Of a stretch of 64,000 bases of DNA, positions 42,503 through 51,226 are shown one piece after another. The stretch lies in assembly GCF_042682915.1 (NCBI RefSeq), contig NZ_JBHUIW010000005.1, forward strand, positions 124,001-188,000. Reading direction: 5' to 3'. A model generated the notes under the pieces. The model was not told the DNA's origin, made no database searches, and saw nothing but the letters and a program-made list of their open reading frames with translations. How positions within the stretch are numbered: position 1 is the first letter of the stretch; every line of letters starts with the position of its first letter. The translations under genes were made by a program, and so were the position numbers. This DNA comes from Rhodoplanes azumiensis (GTDB taxonomy: Bacteria > Pseudomonadota > Alphaproteobacteria > Rhizobiales > Xanthobacteraceae).

Positions 42503-44708
42503 ATGTTCAAGCTTCAGCGGTTGCTCCTGGCGGGCACCGTCCTGTCCGGTCTCGTCGGAACGCAGGTGCTGGTCGCCCCGCCGACCTTGGCGCAGGCGCC
42601 GGCCCCCGCGACCGAGGAGCAGAAGCCCGGCCAGCGGCCGCCGCCGCGTCCGGGCCAGCCGCCCGCCCCGCAGCAGCAGCGCCCGGCCCAGCCGCCGGCG
42701 CCGCCTGCCCCGCCGCCGCACAGGCGCGCGCCGCCGCCGCCTCCGGCGCAGCGTCCGGCGCCGCCGCCCGCCCCGCAGGCGCAGCCGCCGGCGCCGCGTC
42801 CCGTGCCCCCTCCGCCGCCCCAGGCCCAGCCGCCGGCGCAGCGCCAGGCACCGCCCCCGCCCTCCCAGGTGCAGCCCCCGCAGCGGCCGGTGCCGCCGAA
42901 TGTCCAGCGCCCGCCGGGCGTCCAACCCCCACCGAACGTCCAGGCACCGCCGCCGCCGAGCCGCCCGTCGCCGCCCGCCGTGCAGGGACAACCGCCGGCC
43001 GGACGCCAAGGGCCGCCACCTGCCGCCCTGACCGATCCGAACGCCCGGCCAGGCCGCCCGGTCCCGCCGCCACCGCCGTCCGCGCAGACGCCGCCGCCCG
43101 GCCGGCCGGGTGCTCCGGGCGTGCCGCCGGCCGTGCCGGGCCGCCCCGTCGCGCCGCCGCCCGCGGCCCAGACTCCGCCCGGCGTGCCGGGACGCCCGGT
43201 CGCGCCGCCGCCGGCCGCGCCGGGAACGCCGGCGACTCCGCCCACCGCGGCACAAGGCGCGCCCGCCACGACGCCCGCCACACCGCCGCCTCCGCCGGCG
43301 GCCCAGACGCCGGCACCCGCGACGCCGCCGGCCGCGCAGACGACACCGCCCGGACCGCCGTCCGGCACTGCGCCGACCGTCGCCGCGCCGCCGCCGGGCC
43401 CCCCCCGGCGCTCCGGGGCGACCGGGCGGCTTCGGAGGCCCGGGTGGGCCGGGCCGTCCCGGCCTGCCGCCGGGACCGCCGCCGGCCGCCCAGGGCGGGA
43501 CGGGCGCACCGCCTTCCGGCGCTCCGGGGACGGCACCGGGCACCGTGACGGCCCCGGCCGCGACGGCCCCGGTTGTGGCGCCGACGGCCCCCGCCGTGGT
43601 GCCGTCGACACAGGCCGCCCCGCTCACGCCGGCCGGCGTTCCGGCCCCGACCCAGCAGCAGGCCCGGCCGATCCCGGTCGCCCCACCCGGCGCCGGCGCC
43701 GGCATGGCGCCGCAGTCGGCGCAGGGTCAGCCGCTGCGCCGCATGGACGAGCTGCGCGGCGAGCGCCGTGAACAGCGCCAGGGCGACACCACGATCATCC
43801 GCGAGCCCGACCGGACCATCATCCGCGAGGGCAACACGACGATCATCCGCCACAACGAGCTCGACCGCTTCCGCTACGGCGCCCGCGACGTGCGGGTCGA
43901 GCGGCGCGGCGGCGAGAACGTCACGGTCGTCGTGCGCCCGAACGGGGACCGCGTCGTCACCGTGACGGACGAGAACGGCTACCTGATCCGGCGCACCCGC
44001 ATGATGCCGGACGGCCGCGAATACGTGCTGATCGACAATCGGCGCGGCTGGGGTCCGGGCGGTCCGCCGCCCGATCGGCGGGGCCCCGGCTTCGGCACCG
44101 GAATGGCGATCGGCGCCGCGGTCGGGCTCGGCGTCGGCGCGTTCATGCTGAACATGCAGCCGCCGGTCGTGCAGATCCCGCGCGAGCGCTACATCGTCGA
44201 GACCGAGCGGGCCGACCCGGTGCTGCTCTACGAGACCTTGACGGCACCGCCCGTCGTGGCGATCGAGCGGCCCTACACGCTCGACGAGATCCGCTACAAC
44301 GCGCCGCTGCGCGATCGCATGCCGCGCGTCGACCTCGACACGGTGACGTTCGAGTCCGGCTCGTGGGAGCTCGATCCGGCGCAGGTGCAGAAGCTCGCCG
44401 GCATCGCCGACGGCCTCAATCGCGCCATCCAGGCGAACCCGCAGGAGGTGTTCCTGATCGAGGGCCATACCGACGCGGTCGGCTCCGACGTCGACAACCT
44501 GTCGCTGTCGGACCGTCGTGCCGAATCGGTCGCGCTGGTGCTCACTCAGCAGTTCGGCGTGCCGGCCGAGAACCTGACGACGCAGGGCTACGGCGAGCAG
44601 TATCTGAAGGTGCCGACCGACGGCCCGCTGCGGGAAAACCGCCGCGTCACGGTCCGCCGCATCACCCCGCTGCTGACCGGCGAGGCCCAGCCGCAACCGC
44701 CGCGGTGA
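42503..44708 (+). pseudogene. Proline-rich OmpA-family protein, frameshifted at a C8 tract
   Basis: A signal peptide (MFKLQRLLLAG...) is followed by about 300 residues of Pro/Ala/Gln-rich low-complexity sequence in frame with the ATG. After the C8 run at 43399-43406 the reading continues only in the +1 frame. There it gives a Gly/Pro stretch, an RxxTIIRE-repeat region (about 43780-43870), a glycine-zipper helix and a C-terminal OmpA domain (DTVTFESGSWELDP, LIEGHTDAVGSDVDN, LSDRRAESVA). With seven C bases the frame would be open throughout, giving about 734 residues. This is a sequencing error, a true mutation or a phase-variable tract. GAGGA upstream supports the start at 42503. Confidence 0.75.
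43399..43406 (+). other. C8 homopolymer at the frameshift
   Basis: Eight consecutive C bases where seven would keep the proline-rich and OmpA parts of the gene in one frame. Runs like this are prone to slippage in replication and to base-calling error. Confidence 0.8.
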
Positions 44709-44728
44709 GCACGCGAGCCACACGCTCC

Positions 44729-44833
44729 GTCATGCCCGGCCTCGTGCCGGGCATCCACGGCGCGGCCGACCGGCCGCGCCCGATCGGGCGAGCGCCGAAA
44801 AACGTGGATGGCCGGGACGAGCCCGGCCATGAC
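44729..44833. repeat. Intergenic palindromic repeat, family A, copy 3
   Basis: GTCATGCCCGGCC at the left and a GGCCGGGACGAGCCCGGCCATGAC-type right arm, with ATCCACG/CGTGGAT inner arms. It lies between the OmpA-family gene and a convergent SDR gene. Confidence 0.85.
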
Positions 44834-44859
44834 GCTCCTTCGACCTCGGCCCGACCTGA

Positions 44860-45645
44860 TCAGATGCTCGGGATGAAGCCGCCGTCGACCCGGATCACCG
44901 AGCCGGTGACGTAGGAGGCGCGGGTCGAGGCGAGGAACGCCACCACGTCGCCGTACTCCTTCGGCTCGCCGTAGCGGCCGACCGGAATCGACGCGGTGCT
45001 CTCGGCCGAGACGTCCTCGACGGGGCGGTTCTCGCGCTTGGCCTTCTGCTCGTCCAGGAACCTGATGCGCGGCGTCGCGATGCGGCCCGGCAGCACGATG
45101 TTGACGGTGACGCCGTCGCGGCCGACCTCGCGGGCGAGCGTCTTCGACCAGCCGACCAGCGTGAGGCGCAGCGCGTTCGACACCGCGAGATTGGGGATCG
45201 GCGCGATCACGCCCGACGAGGTCGACGTGATGACGCGGCCGAACTTCCGGGCCCGCATCTGCGGCAGAACCCGATCGGTGAGCGCGATCACGGACAGGAC
45301 CATCGACTGGAAGTGCTTCGACCACAGCGCCGGATCCTGGCCGGTCGCCGGCGTCGGGGGCGGACCACCGGTGTTGTTGACCAGCACCTCCACGGGCCCG
45401 AGTGTCGTTTCGATGGCCGATACGTGAGTCTCGATCGACGCGAGGTCGGCGAGATCCCAGGTCAGCGGCAGCGCGCTGCCGCCGGCCTGCTGGATCGCCG
45501 CCGCCGTCCGGCGCGCCGCGTCGCCGTCGATGTCGCCGACCGCGACGCGCGCGCCCTCCGCGGCGAGCGCCGTCGCGATGGCGCCGCCGAGACCGCCGCC
45601 GGCGCCGAGCACCAGGGCGGTCTTACCCGCCAGACCGAGATCCAT
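44860..45645 (-). CDS. Atypical SDR-family protein lacking the YxxxK pair
   Basis: A protein of 261 residues with a Rossmann motif GAGGGLGG near residue 15 and an NNTGG block near 90. The segment where the catalytic Tyr and Lys should stand reads PNLAVSNALRLTLVGWSKTLARE, so the YxxxK pair is replaced. This divergent SDR subgroup is known from many genomes, but its reaction is not established. VTGSVIRVDGG closes the domain. It follows the LigK/GalC-type aldolase gene by 43 bases on the same strand and may act on a pathway intermediate. Confidence 0.82.
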   Translation of the reverse strand: MDLGLAGKTALVLGAGGGLGGAIATALAAEGARVAVGDIDGDAARRTAAAIQQAGGSALPLTWDLADLASIETHVSAIETTLGPVEVLVNNTGGPPPTPATGQDPALWSKHFQSMVLSVIALTDRVLPQMRARKFGRVITSTSSGVIAPIPNLAVSNALRLTLVGWSKTLAREVGRDGVTVNIVLPGRIATPRIRFLDEQKAKRENRPVEDVSAESTASIPVGRYGEPKEYGDVVAFLASTRASYVTGSVIRVDGGFIPSI

Positions 45646-45688
45646 GTCGTTCCCTTTTTTCTTGACGATGACCGGGACCGACTGCGTC

Positions 45689-46384
45689 TCACACCTCGTC
45701 GAGGCTGTCCACCCAGCGGAAGCCCGCCTTCAGCAACGGCTCGCGCATCTTGTACATGTCGATGCCGAGCTCGCCCGCCGCGAGCCGCTTGCGCTTCTCT
45801 TCCTCGGCGGCGACGCGCTTGGCCGCCGCGGCCGCCACCGTGTCGGCGTCGCGACGCGGCACCACCACGACGCCATCGTCGTCGGCGACGATCACGTCGC
45901 CCGGCGCGACCAGCGCCCCGGCGCAGACCACCGGCACGTTGACCGAGCCGAGCGTCGCCTTGACCGTGCCCTTCGCCGAGACGGCGCGCGACCACACCGG
46001 GAAGCTCATCTCGGTCAACGTCTTCACGTCGCGGACGCCGGCGTCGATGACGAGGCAGACGCCGCCGCGCGCCTTCAGCGAGGTGGCGAGCAGATCGCCG
46101 AACATGCCGTCGGTGTTGTCGGCCGTGACGCCGACGACCAGCACGTCGCCCTTGCGGAGCTGCTCGATGGCGACGTGGATCATCCAGTTGTCGCCCGGCT
46201 GGGCCAGCACCGTGACGGCCGAGCCGGCGACCTGGGCGCCCGGGAAGATCGGCCGCATGTAGGGCTTCATCAGGCCGAGCCGGCCCTGCGCCTCGTGGAC
46301 CGTGGCGACGCCGTGCTCGGCCAGCGCCGCGATGGTCTCGGGCGACGCGCGTTCGATGTTGCGGACGCAGACTCCGGCGGTCAT
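45689..46384 (-). CDS. ligK: 4-carboxy-4-hydroxy-2-oxoadipate aldolase (LigK/GalC type)
   Basis: A protein of 231 residues of the RraA-like class II aldolase group. Visible motifs are GVATVHEAQGRLGLM near residue 25, DNWMIHVAIEQLRKGDVLVV, DGMFGDLLATSLKARGGVCLVIDAGVRDV (substrate and Mg2+ site), and PGDVIVADDDGVVVVPR. The enzyme splits CHA into pyruvate and oxaloacetate as the last step of the protocatechuate 4,5-cleavage and gallate routes. The upstream GalB-type gene overlaps it by four bases, which supports this role over RraA-like ribonuclease inhibition. Confidence 0.88.
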   Translation of the reverse strand: MTAGVCVRNIERASPETIAALAEHGVATVHEAQGRLGLMKPYMRPIFPGAQVAGSAVTVLAQPGDNWMIHVAIEQLRKGDVLVVGVTADNTDGMFGDLLATSLKARGGVCLVIDAGVRDVKTLTEMSFPVWSRAVSAKGTVKATLGSVNVPVVCAGALVAPGDVIVADDDGVVVVPRRDADTVAAAAAKRVAAEEEKRKRLAAGELGIDMYKMREPLLKAGFRWVDSLDEV

Positions 46385-47097
46385 GCCAGCTCCTCCAGAG
46401 CCATCGGGAACAGGCGCTGATAGGCCTCGCCGTAGGTCATCGGCTTGCCGGTGTTGCGGCCGCCCTGCACGCCGCGGTTCAGCGCGACCCGCTCGTAATA
46501 GGCCCACAGATGCTTCTGCGCCGCGAGGATCTCGAAGGTCTTGCGCTTGATCTCCCACACCTCGTCGATGTTGAGGATCACCTGCGGCTTGAAGTTGCAC
46601 ATCTCCGGCTGATGCGGCTCGAACAGGAAGACGGGCGGCGCGCCGTAGGTGTACTCGGCGTGCGGCTTGTGGCCCATTGCCTGGGCGATGATGCGGGCCT
46701 CCTGGGCGAAGCGCGTCGCTTCCGGATGGTCGACGTTGTAGGGGTCTTCCAGCGCGTGGGTGAGCACGAAGGCCGGGTTGAGCTCGCGATAGATGTCGAT
46801 CAGGCGGTCGAGATGCGCCTCGGTCAGACGCAGCGGATAGTCGCCGGCGTCGAAGAACTCGATCTCGGCGCCGAGCATCGCGGCGGCGCGCTCGGCCTCG
46901 TCCTTGCGGCCGGCCTTCACCTTTTCCATCGTCATGCCGGCCTGCTTCCAGGCGAACTGGCTCTCGCCGCGCTCGCCATAGGCGAGGCAGACGATCTTCA
47001 TCCGGTAGCCCTTCTTGGCGTGCAGCGCGATGGCGCCGCCCGCCCGCCACACGAAATCGCCCGGATGGGCGGTGACGACCAGACCAGTCTTGCTCAT
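46381..47097 (-). CDS. galB: PIG-L-fold 4-oxalomesaconate hydratase (GalB type)
   Basis: A protein of 238 residues of the PIG-L/LmbE fold. The zinc site starts with AHPGDFVWRAGGAIAL (residues about 10-25) and includes THALEDPYNVDHPEA near 115. In Pseudomonas putida the 4-oxalomesaconate hydratase GalB belongs to this fold, and there as here it is paired with the CHA aldolase. The expected HPDD reads HPGD, as in the GalB subgroup rather than sugar deacetylases. The gene overlaps the aldolase gene by ATGA. Confidence 0.83.
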   Translation of the reverse strand: MSKTGLVVTAHPGDFVWRAGGAIALHAKKGYRMKIVCLAYGERGESQFAWKQAGMTMEKVKAGRKDEAERAAAMLGAEIEFFDAGDYPLRLTEAHLDRLIDIYRELNPAFVLTHALEDPYNVDHPEATRFAQEARIIAQAMGHKPHAEYTYGAPPVFLFEPHQPEMCNFKPQVILNIDEVWEIKRKTFEILAAQKHLWAYYERVALNRGVQGGRNTGKPMTYGEAYQRLFPMALEELA

Positions 47098-47166
47098 GAG
47101 GAACCTCTTCCGAGCTTGTCCGAGCTTGAAATCCCGACAGCGTTCCGCTGCCCGCTACTCCGCCTC

Positions 47167-47252
47167 GTCATGCCCGGCCCCGTGCCGGGCATCCACGTCC
47201 TGCGGTCCGTTCCGCCGAAGACATGGATGGCCGTGAGGAGCCCGGCCATGAC
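47167..47252. repeat. Intergenic palindromic repeat, family A, copy 4
   Basis: GTCATGCCCGGCC at the left and GCCCGGCCATGAC at the right, with ATCCACG and a slightly diverged CATGGAT inside. It lies between the TTT-protein gene and the GalB gene inside the operon. Confidence 0.85.
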
Positions 47253-47299
47253 CTGATCGTTCTGTTCCGGAGCACGATGCCCCGGAAACACCGACGCGA

Positions 47300-48325
47300 C
47301 TACTGCTTCTGGATGCCGGCCTTGTCGATGACGGCGGACCAGCGCTTGATGTCGCTCGTCAGCCGCGCCGACAGGTCGGCCGGCGTGGACGCGGAGGCGA
47401 CGATGCCGAGCTCGAGGAGCTTCCTCTTCACCTCGTCCTCGACCAGCACCTCCTGGAGGCTCGCATTGAGGATGCGCACGACCTCCTCGGGCGTACCGGA
47501 CTTGGCGAACAGCGCGTTCCACGAGGTGGCGTCGAAGCCCGGCACCGTCGCGGCGACCGGCGGCACGTCGGGCAGCACCGGCGACTGCTTGGCGCCCGAG
47601 GTGGCGAGCGCGACGAGGTTCTTGTCCTCGATCGAGCCCTTCAGCGAGGCGTAGGAGTCGATGACGAGCTGGGCGTCGTTGCGCAGCACCGAGACGAGCG
47701 CGTCCGGCGTGGTGCGGTAGACGACGATCTCGGTCTTGATGTCGGCCTCGCTGTTGAACAGCACGCCCGACAGGTTCTGGGTCGAGCCGGCGATCACGGT
47801 CGCGATGTTGAGCGCACCGGGCCGCTTCTTGGCGTCGGCGATCAGATCGGCGAGCTTGGTGTAGCCGGTCTGTTTGTTGGTCGCGAGGACGAAGTCGAAC
47901 AGGCCGAGTGTCGAGATCGGCACGAAGCCGTTCACCGGATCGAACGGCAGCTGCTTGAACAGGCCGACCGAGACGGCGGTGCCGTTGGAGAACAGCGCCA
48001 GCGTGTAGCCGTCGGCCGCCGACGAGGCGACCCGCGTCGCGGCGAGCGAGCCGCCGGCGCCGGGGGCGTTCTCGATCACGAAGCGTCCGCCGATCTTCTC
48101 GCCGAGCCGCTCGGTGACGATGCGCACCGTGATGTCGGCGACGCCGCCGGCGCCGAACGGCACCACGACCTTGATGGGCCGGGCCGGATACTTGGCCTGC
48201 GCCCAGGCCGCGGACGAGACGACGAACGGGGTGGCCAGCGGGGCGGCGAGGCCGCCGACGAGGCCGCCGGCGGCGACGCGCAGGAGCGTGCGGCGGCTCG
48301 GTCCGCCGATCTTGTCGTTGTTCAT
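47300..48325 (-). CDS. TTT-family substrate-binding protein (TctC/Bug type)
   Basis: A protein of 341 residues with a long N-terminal export signal (about residues 1-43) containing SRRTLLRVAAGG, a possible Tat motif. Bug-type blocks follow: IKVVVPFGAGGVADITVRIV, then NAPGAGGSLAATRVA, and DGYTLALFSNGTA. Such proteins bind aromatic or dicarboxylic acids outside the membrane. Its place between the LigI- and GalB-type genes suggests a tricarboxylic or pyrone dicarboxylic acid as ligand. TctA/TctB membrane partners are not in the window. Confidence 0.9.
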   Translation of the reverse strand: MNNDKIGGPSRRTLLRVAAGGLVGGLAAPLATPFVVSSAAWAQAKYPARPIKVVVPFGAGGVADITVRIVTERLGEKIGGRFVIENAPGAGGSLAATRVASSAADGYTLALFSNGTAVSVGLFKQLPFDPVNGFVPISTLGLFDFVLATNKQTGYTKLADLIADAKKRPGALNIATVIAGSTQNLSGVLFNSEADIKTEIVVYRTTPDALVSVLRNDAQLVIDSYASLKGSIEDKNLVALATSGAKQSPVLPDVPPVAATVPGFDATSWNALFAKSGTPEEVVRILNASLQEVLVEDEVKRKLLELGIVASASTPADLSARLTSDIKRWSAVIDKAGIQKQ

Positions 48326-48351
48326 GTCGGATCCTTTCCGTCGGAGGACGG

Positions 48352-49230
48352 TCAGACGGGGAAGCCGAACAGACGGGCCGGATTGTCGACCAGGAGCTTC
48401 TGCCGCACGACCGGGTCGGGAGCGTAGAGGGGGATCAGATCGACGAGATCGCCGTCGTCGGGCATCGCCGGCACGTTGGGATGCGGCCAGTCGGTGCCCC
48501 ACAGCAGGCGGTCCGGATCGACCTCGATCAGGCGCTTCGCGAAGGGAACGACGTCGTGATAAGGCGCACCGGACGACGAGACTCGCTCGGCGCCTGTCAA
48601 CTTGATCCAGCACTTCGGGTCGCGCTCGTAACGCGCGACCAGAGCCCGGAAGGCGGCCTGCTCGACGCCGAGCCTGGCGTCGACCACGCCGATGTGGTCG
48701 ATCACGTAGGTGATCGGCAGGGTGTCGAGCACCGGGGCGAAGGTGTCGAGCTCCTTGGCCGGCAGGTAGAGATCGACGTGCCAGCCGTGCGGCGCGATGC
48801 GCTTCACCACGGTCTCGAAGGTGGCGAGATCCGGCCGGCCGCCGAGCCGGGCCAGGAACGTGAAGCGGCAGCCGACGATGCCGGCGGCGGAGAGCTTGGC
48901 GATCTCGGCGTCCGAGAAGCTGGCATCGACATTGGCGACGCCCTTGTAGCGGCCGCCGCTCGCCGCGATGGCGTCCGTCACCACCAGGTTGTCACGGCCG
49001 TGCGGCGTGGCGTTCACCAGCACGGCGCGGCCGATGCCCATGCGCTCCTGCAGCCATTGCAGCTTGGCGAGCGGCGCGTCGGGCGGCGTGTAGGGCCGGT
49101 CGGCGACGTAGGGGTATTTCGCGTCCGGGCCGAACACGTGGCAGTGCGTGTCGCAGGCGAGCGGCGGCAAGGCGAAGGCCGGCGTGTGCGGATCGGGATG
49201 GGGCGGGGGAATCGTCGGGATGGGACTCAT
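48352..49230 (-). CDS. ligI: Amidohydrolase, probable 2-pyrone-4,6-dicarboxylate lactonase (LigI)
   Basis: A protein of 292 residues of the amidohydrolase_2 TIM-barrel group, the length of LigI. The metal-site motif is CDTHCHVFGP near residue 25. VIDHIG lies near 170 and LLWGTDWPHPN near 240 with the catalytic Asp. LigI opens 2-pyrone-4,6-dicarboxylate to 4-oxalomesaconate, which the GalB- and LigK-type enzymes encoded downstream would then degrade. Start MSPIPTI is used; upstream codons run into the regulatory region. Confidence 0.85.
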   Translation of the reverse strand: MSPIPTIPPPHPDPHTPAFALPPLACDTHCHVFGPDAKYPYVADRPYTPPDAPLAKLQWLQERMGIGRAVLVNATPHGRDNLVVTDAIAASGGRYKGVANVDASFSDAEIAKLSAAGIVGCRFTFLARLGGRPDLATFETVVKRIAPHGWHVDLYLPAKELDTFAPVLDTLPITYVIDHIGVVDARLGVEQAAFRALVARYERDPKCWIKLTGAERVSSSGAPYHDVVPFAKRLIEVDPDRLLWGTDWPHPNVPAMPDDGDLVDLIPLYAPDPVVRQKLLVDNPARLFGFPV

Positions 49231-49389
49231 GGCCGGCCTCTGGCGAGACTGCCGACCGGACCGGGCGGCGGGGATGCCCGGTCCGGGGCAGTGACGCGGG
49301 TGGGCCACCGATCAGGATGACGCGACCCAACCGCGGCGTGACCATGACGCCGGACGCCGGCGCAATCAAATGACATTATTGCGGGCATT

Positions 49390-49406
49390 GATGCATTATA
49401 TTCATC
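49390..49406. promoter_or_regulatory. LysR-type operator candidate GATG-N9-CATC
   Basis: GATGCATTATATTCATC lies in an AT-rich island about 160 bases upstream of ligI. It shares GATG-N9-CATC and the 17-base length with the perfect palindrome at 29620. The LysR gene at 49728 is the likely source of the binding protein. Confidence 0.5.
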
Positions 49407-49528
49407 GCAATGTGCGGAGAATGGTTACCGATCTATGGACGGTCTCCCACACGCCCCGGAGGCCGAGGGTCGCACAGGGAGCGTATGCAGCAAGCCCACT
49501 CTTGGGGCATTTTGCAGAATGGCTCCCG

Positions 49529-49653
49529 TCGTCCCCGGAGCGGCGCGTCAGCGCCGAGCCCGGGATCCATACGCCCTGTCTCTCGTGAGCCACCGACACC
49601 GGGGGGGGATGGATCCCGGGCTCGCGGATCTGCGGTCCGCGCCCCGGGATGAC
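49529..49653. repeat. Intergenic palindromic repeat, family B, copy 2
   Basis: GTCGTCCCCGGAGCGGCGCG at the left pairs with a right arm ending GCGCCCCGGGATGAC. The inner arms are CCGGGATCCATA and ATGGATCCCGGG. It is related to the element at 38583. Confidence 0.85.
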
Positions 49654-49727
49654 GAATTGTGAAAAGCCCCTCGCCTCGCGGGCAGGAGCGGAGGGTGGTC
49701 GAGCAGCCCCCGGACGGCGACCGCCCG

Positions 49728-50624
49728 TCACTCGCGGCTGCGCAGGGTGCGGCTGATCAGCTTCAACAAGTCCTCGGCGGCCGGCGACAGCGGCAGACCA
49801 CGCTTGACCACGACGCCGAGCGAGCGCGTCACGCTCGGATTGCGCAGCGGAACCGTGGCGATGCCGGTGCGACCACTCGCCTCGACGGCGAGCCGCGGCA
49901 CCACGGCGAGGCCGATCCCGGAGGCGACCAGGCTGACCGCGGTGGAGAGGTGCTGCACCTCGTAACGCCACGACAGCGTCTCGCGGCGTGGCCCCAGCGC
50001 GTCGTCGATCAGTACGCGGTTGCCGGTCTGCGGACTGACCCGCACCAGCGGCTGGCCTTCGAGATCCGCCCAGGTGATCGCCTTCTCGGCGGCGAACCGA
50101 TGATCCGCCGGGCACACCAGGACGAACGGCTCCTTGAGGAGCTCGGTCACCTCGAGATCCCAGCGGTTCACCGACACGATGGTGATGCCGAACTCGGCGC
50201 GACCCGACTGGACGTGATCGGCGATCTCGCCGGCCGAGTTGTCGAACACCTGAACGTCGAGGCTCGGATACATCCTGGTGAACTCGGCGAGCACGCGCGG
50301 GATGTAGCGGATCGAGATGGTGGGCAGGCAGCCGATCGCCAGCCGCTCCTGCTGGGCGCGGCCCTGGCGGCGCAAGTCCTCGAAGGAGCGCACCGCCTCG
50401 TCGAGGATGCGGCGCGCCTTGGGCAGCAGGTCGAGGCCGGCCGGGGTGAGCGCGACGTGCCGCGTCGTGCGTACCAAGAGCTTGACGCCGAGATCGTCCT
50501 CGAGCTTTCGCATCCGATGGCTCAGCGCCGTCTGCGAGAGGTTGAGGTTGGCGGCGGCGCGATGGAAGCTGCCGCGCTCGGCGATGCTGAGAAAGGCTTC
50601 GAGCCCCAGGAAATCGATACGCAC
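49728..50624 (-). CDS. LysR-family regulator of the PDC/gallate pathway genes
   Basis: A protein of 298 residues. The helix-turn-helix at about residues 18-50 reads SFHRAAANLNLSQTALSHRMRKLEDDLG, closely like the LysR protein encoded at 29645. The effector domain starts near LAIGCLPTISIRYIPRVL. The start is a GTG (VRIDFLG) supported by GAGGA upstream; the longer frame to 50702 lacks support. It is transcribed toward ligI on the same strand with a 500-base gap, so it probably controls that operon from the operator at 49390. Confidence 0.9.
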   Translation of the reverse strand: MRIDFLGLEAFLSIAERGSFHRAAANLNLSQTALSHRMRKLEDDLGVKLLVRTTRHVALTPAGLDLLPKARRILDEAVRSFEDLRRQGRAQQERLAIGCLPTISIRYIPRVLAEFTRMYPSLDVQVFDNSAGEIADHVQSGRAEFGITIVSVNRWDLEVTELLKEPFVLVCPADHRFAAEKAITWADLEGQPLVRVSPQTGNRVLIDDALGPRRETLSWRYEVQHLSTAVSLVASGIGLAVVPRLAVEASGRTGIATVPLRNPSVTRSLGVVVKRGLPLSPAAEDLLKLISRTLRSRE

Positions 50625-50878
50625 GGCGAGTCCTCGACCACGGACCCGGCATCTTACCGGGAGAGCCCAACCCCCGATACGGTCTCGCCGGAACCAATCC
50701 ATGCGTGTGGTTCAAAGCAGAGGCGCCCGAGGCGCGTTTCGCTAGAATTGTCACGATTCCGGCGACCGGCCCTCGACCAAACCGGCGAAAACGCCGCACC
50801 CTGCGGGCCTTTCTTACCCGGCCCGTGAGACTCGTCCGTGCATGCTGATCCGACCGGTCGAGCACGAGGATCAGTGTC

Positions 50879-51220
50879 GTGAGCCGCGCAATCGTGATGC
50901 CGCTGCGGAATCCGGAGGATCCCGGATTCAGCTACTCGGTGAGCCGCGCCGGGTCGGCGGCGCAGCCGACCATGATGATCGCCGCCTGGGACGGCGAGAC
51001 CGGCACCCTGATCGGACGCTGCGAGATCGCCGCCACCGGCCCGTCGCCGGTCGTGACGCCGGGCGACCTGCTCGCTCGTTTCGGTGGGCGCTACCGCCTC
51101 GCCGCCGTGCGGGTCGACGTCGCGACCGAGCGCCTCGCGACCGTCACGCGACGCATCGCCCGCGCCTGCGCGCGCCGCCGCGAAGCCGGCCGCCGCTGGC
51201 GCCGCAGCGGCCCCGAATGA
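50879..51220 (+). CDS. Small protein of unknown function
   Basis: A protein of 113 residues starting at GTG with GAGGA about eight bases upstream. It begins MSRAIVMPLRNPEDPGFSYSVSRAG, has a central MMIAAWDGETGTLIGRCEIA that looks like beta strands, and ends in a strongly basic helix (about residues 80-110). No family is recognised. It ends six bases from the stop of the convergent RND gene. The basic tail may be partly composition-driven, so it is a moderate call. Confidence 0.45.
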   Translation: MSRAIVMPLRNPEDPGFSYSVSRAGSAAQPTMMIAAWDGETGTLIGRCEIAATGPSPVVTPGDLLARFGGRYRLAAVRVDVATERLATVTRRIARACARRREAGRRWRRSGPE

Positions 51221-51226
51221 TCCGGC

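Larger units (their letters stand above)
49231..49727. other. Intergenic region between LysR gene and ligI
   Basis: About 500 bases without a gene. The part near 49370-49430 is AT-rich and holds a LysR-type operator candidate. A family B repeat occupies 49529-49653. Confidence 0.7.
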
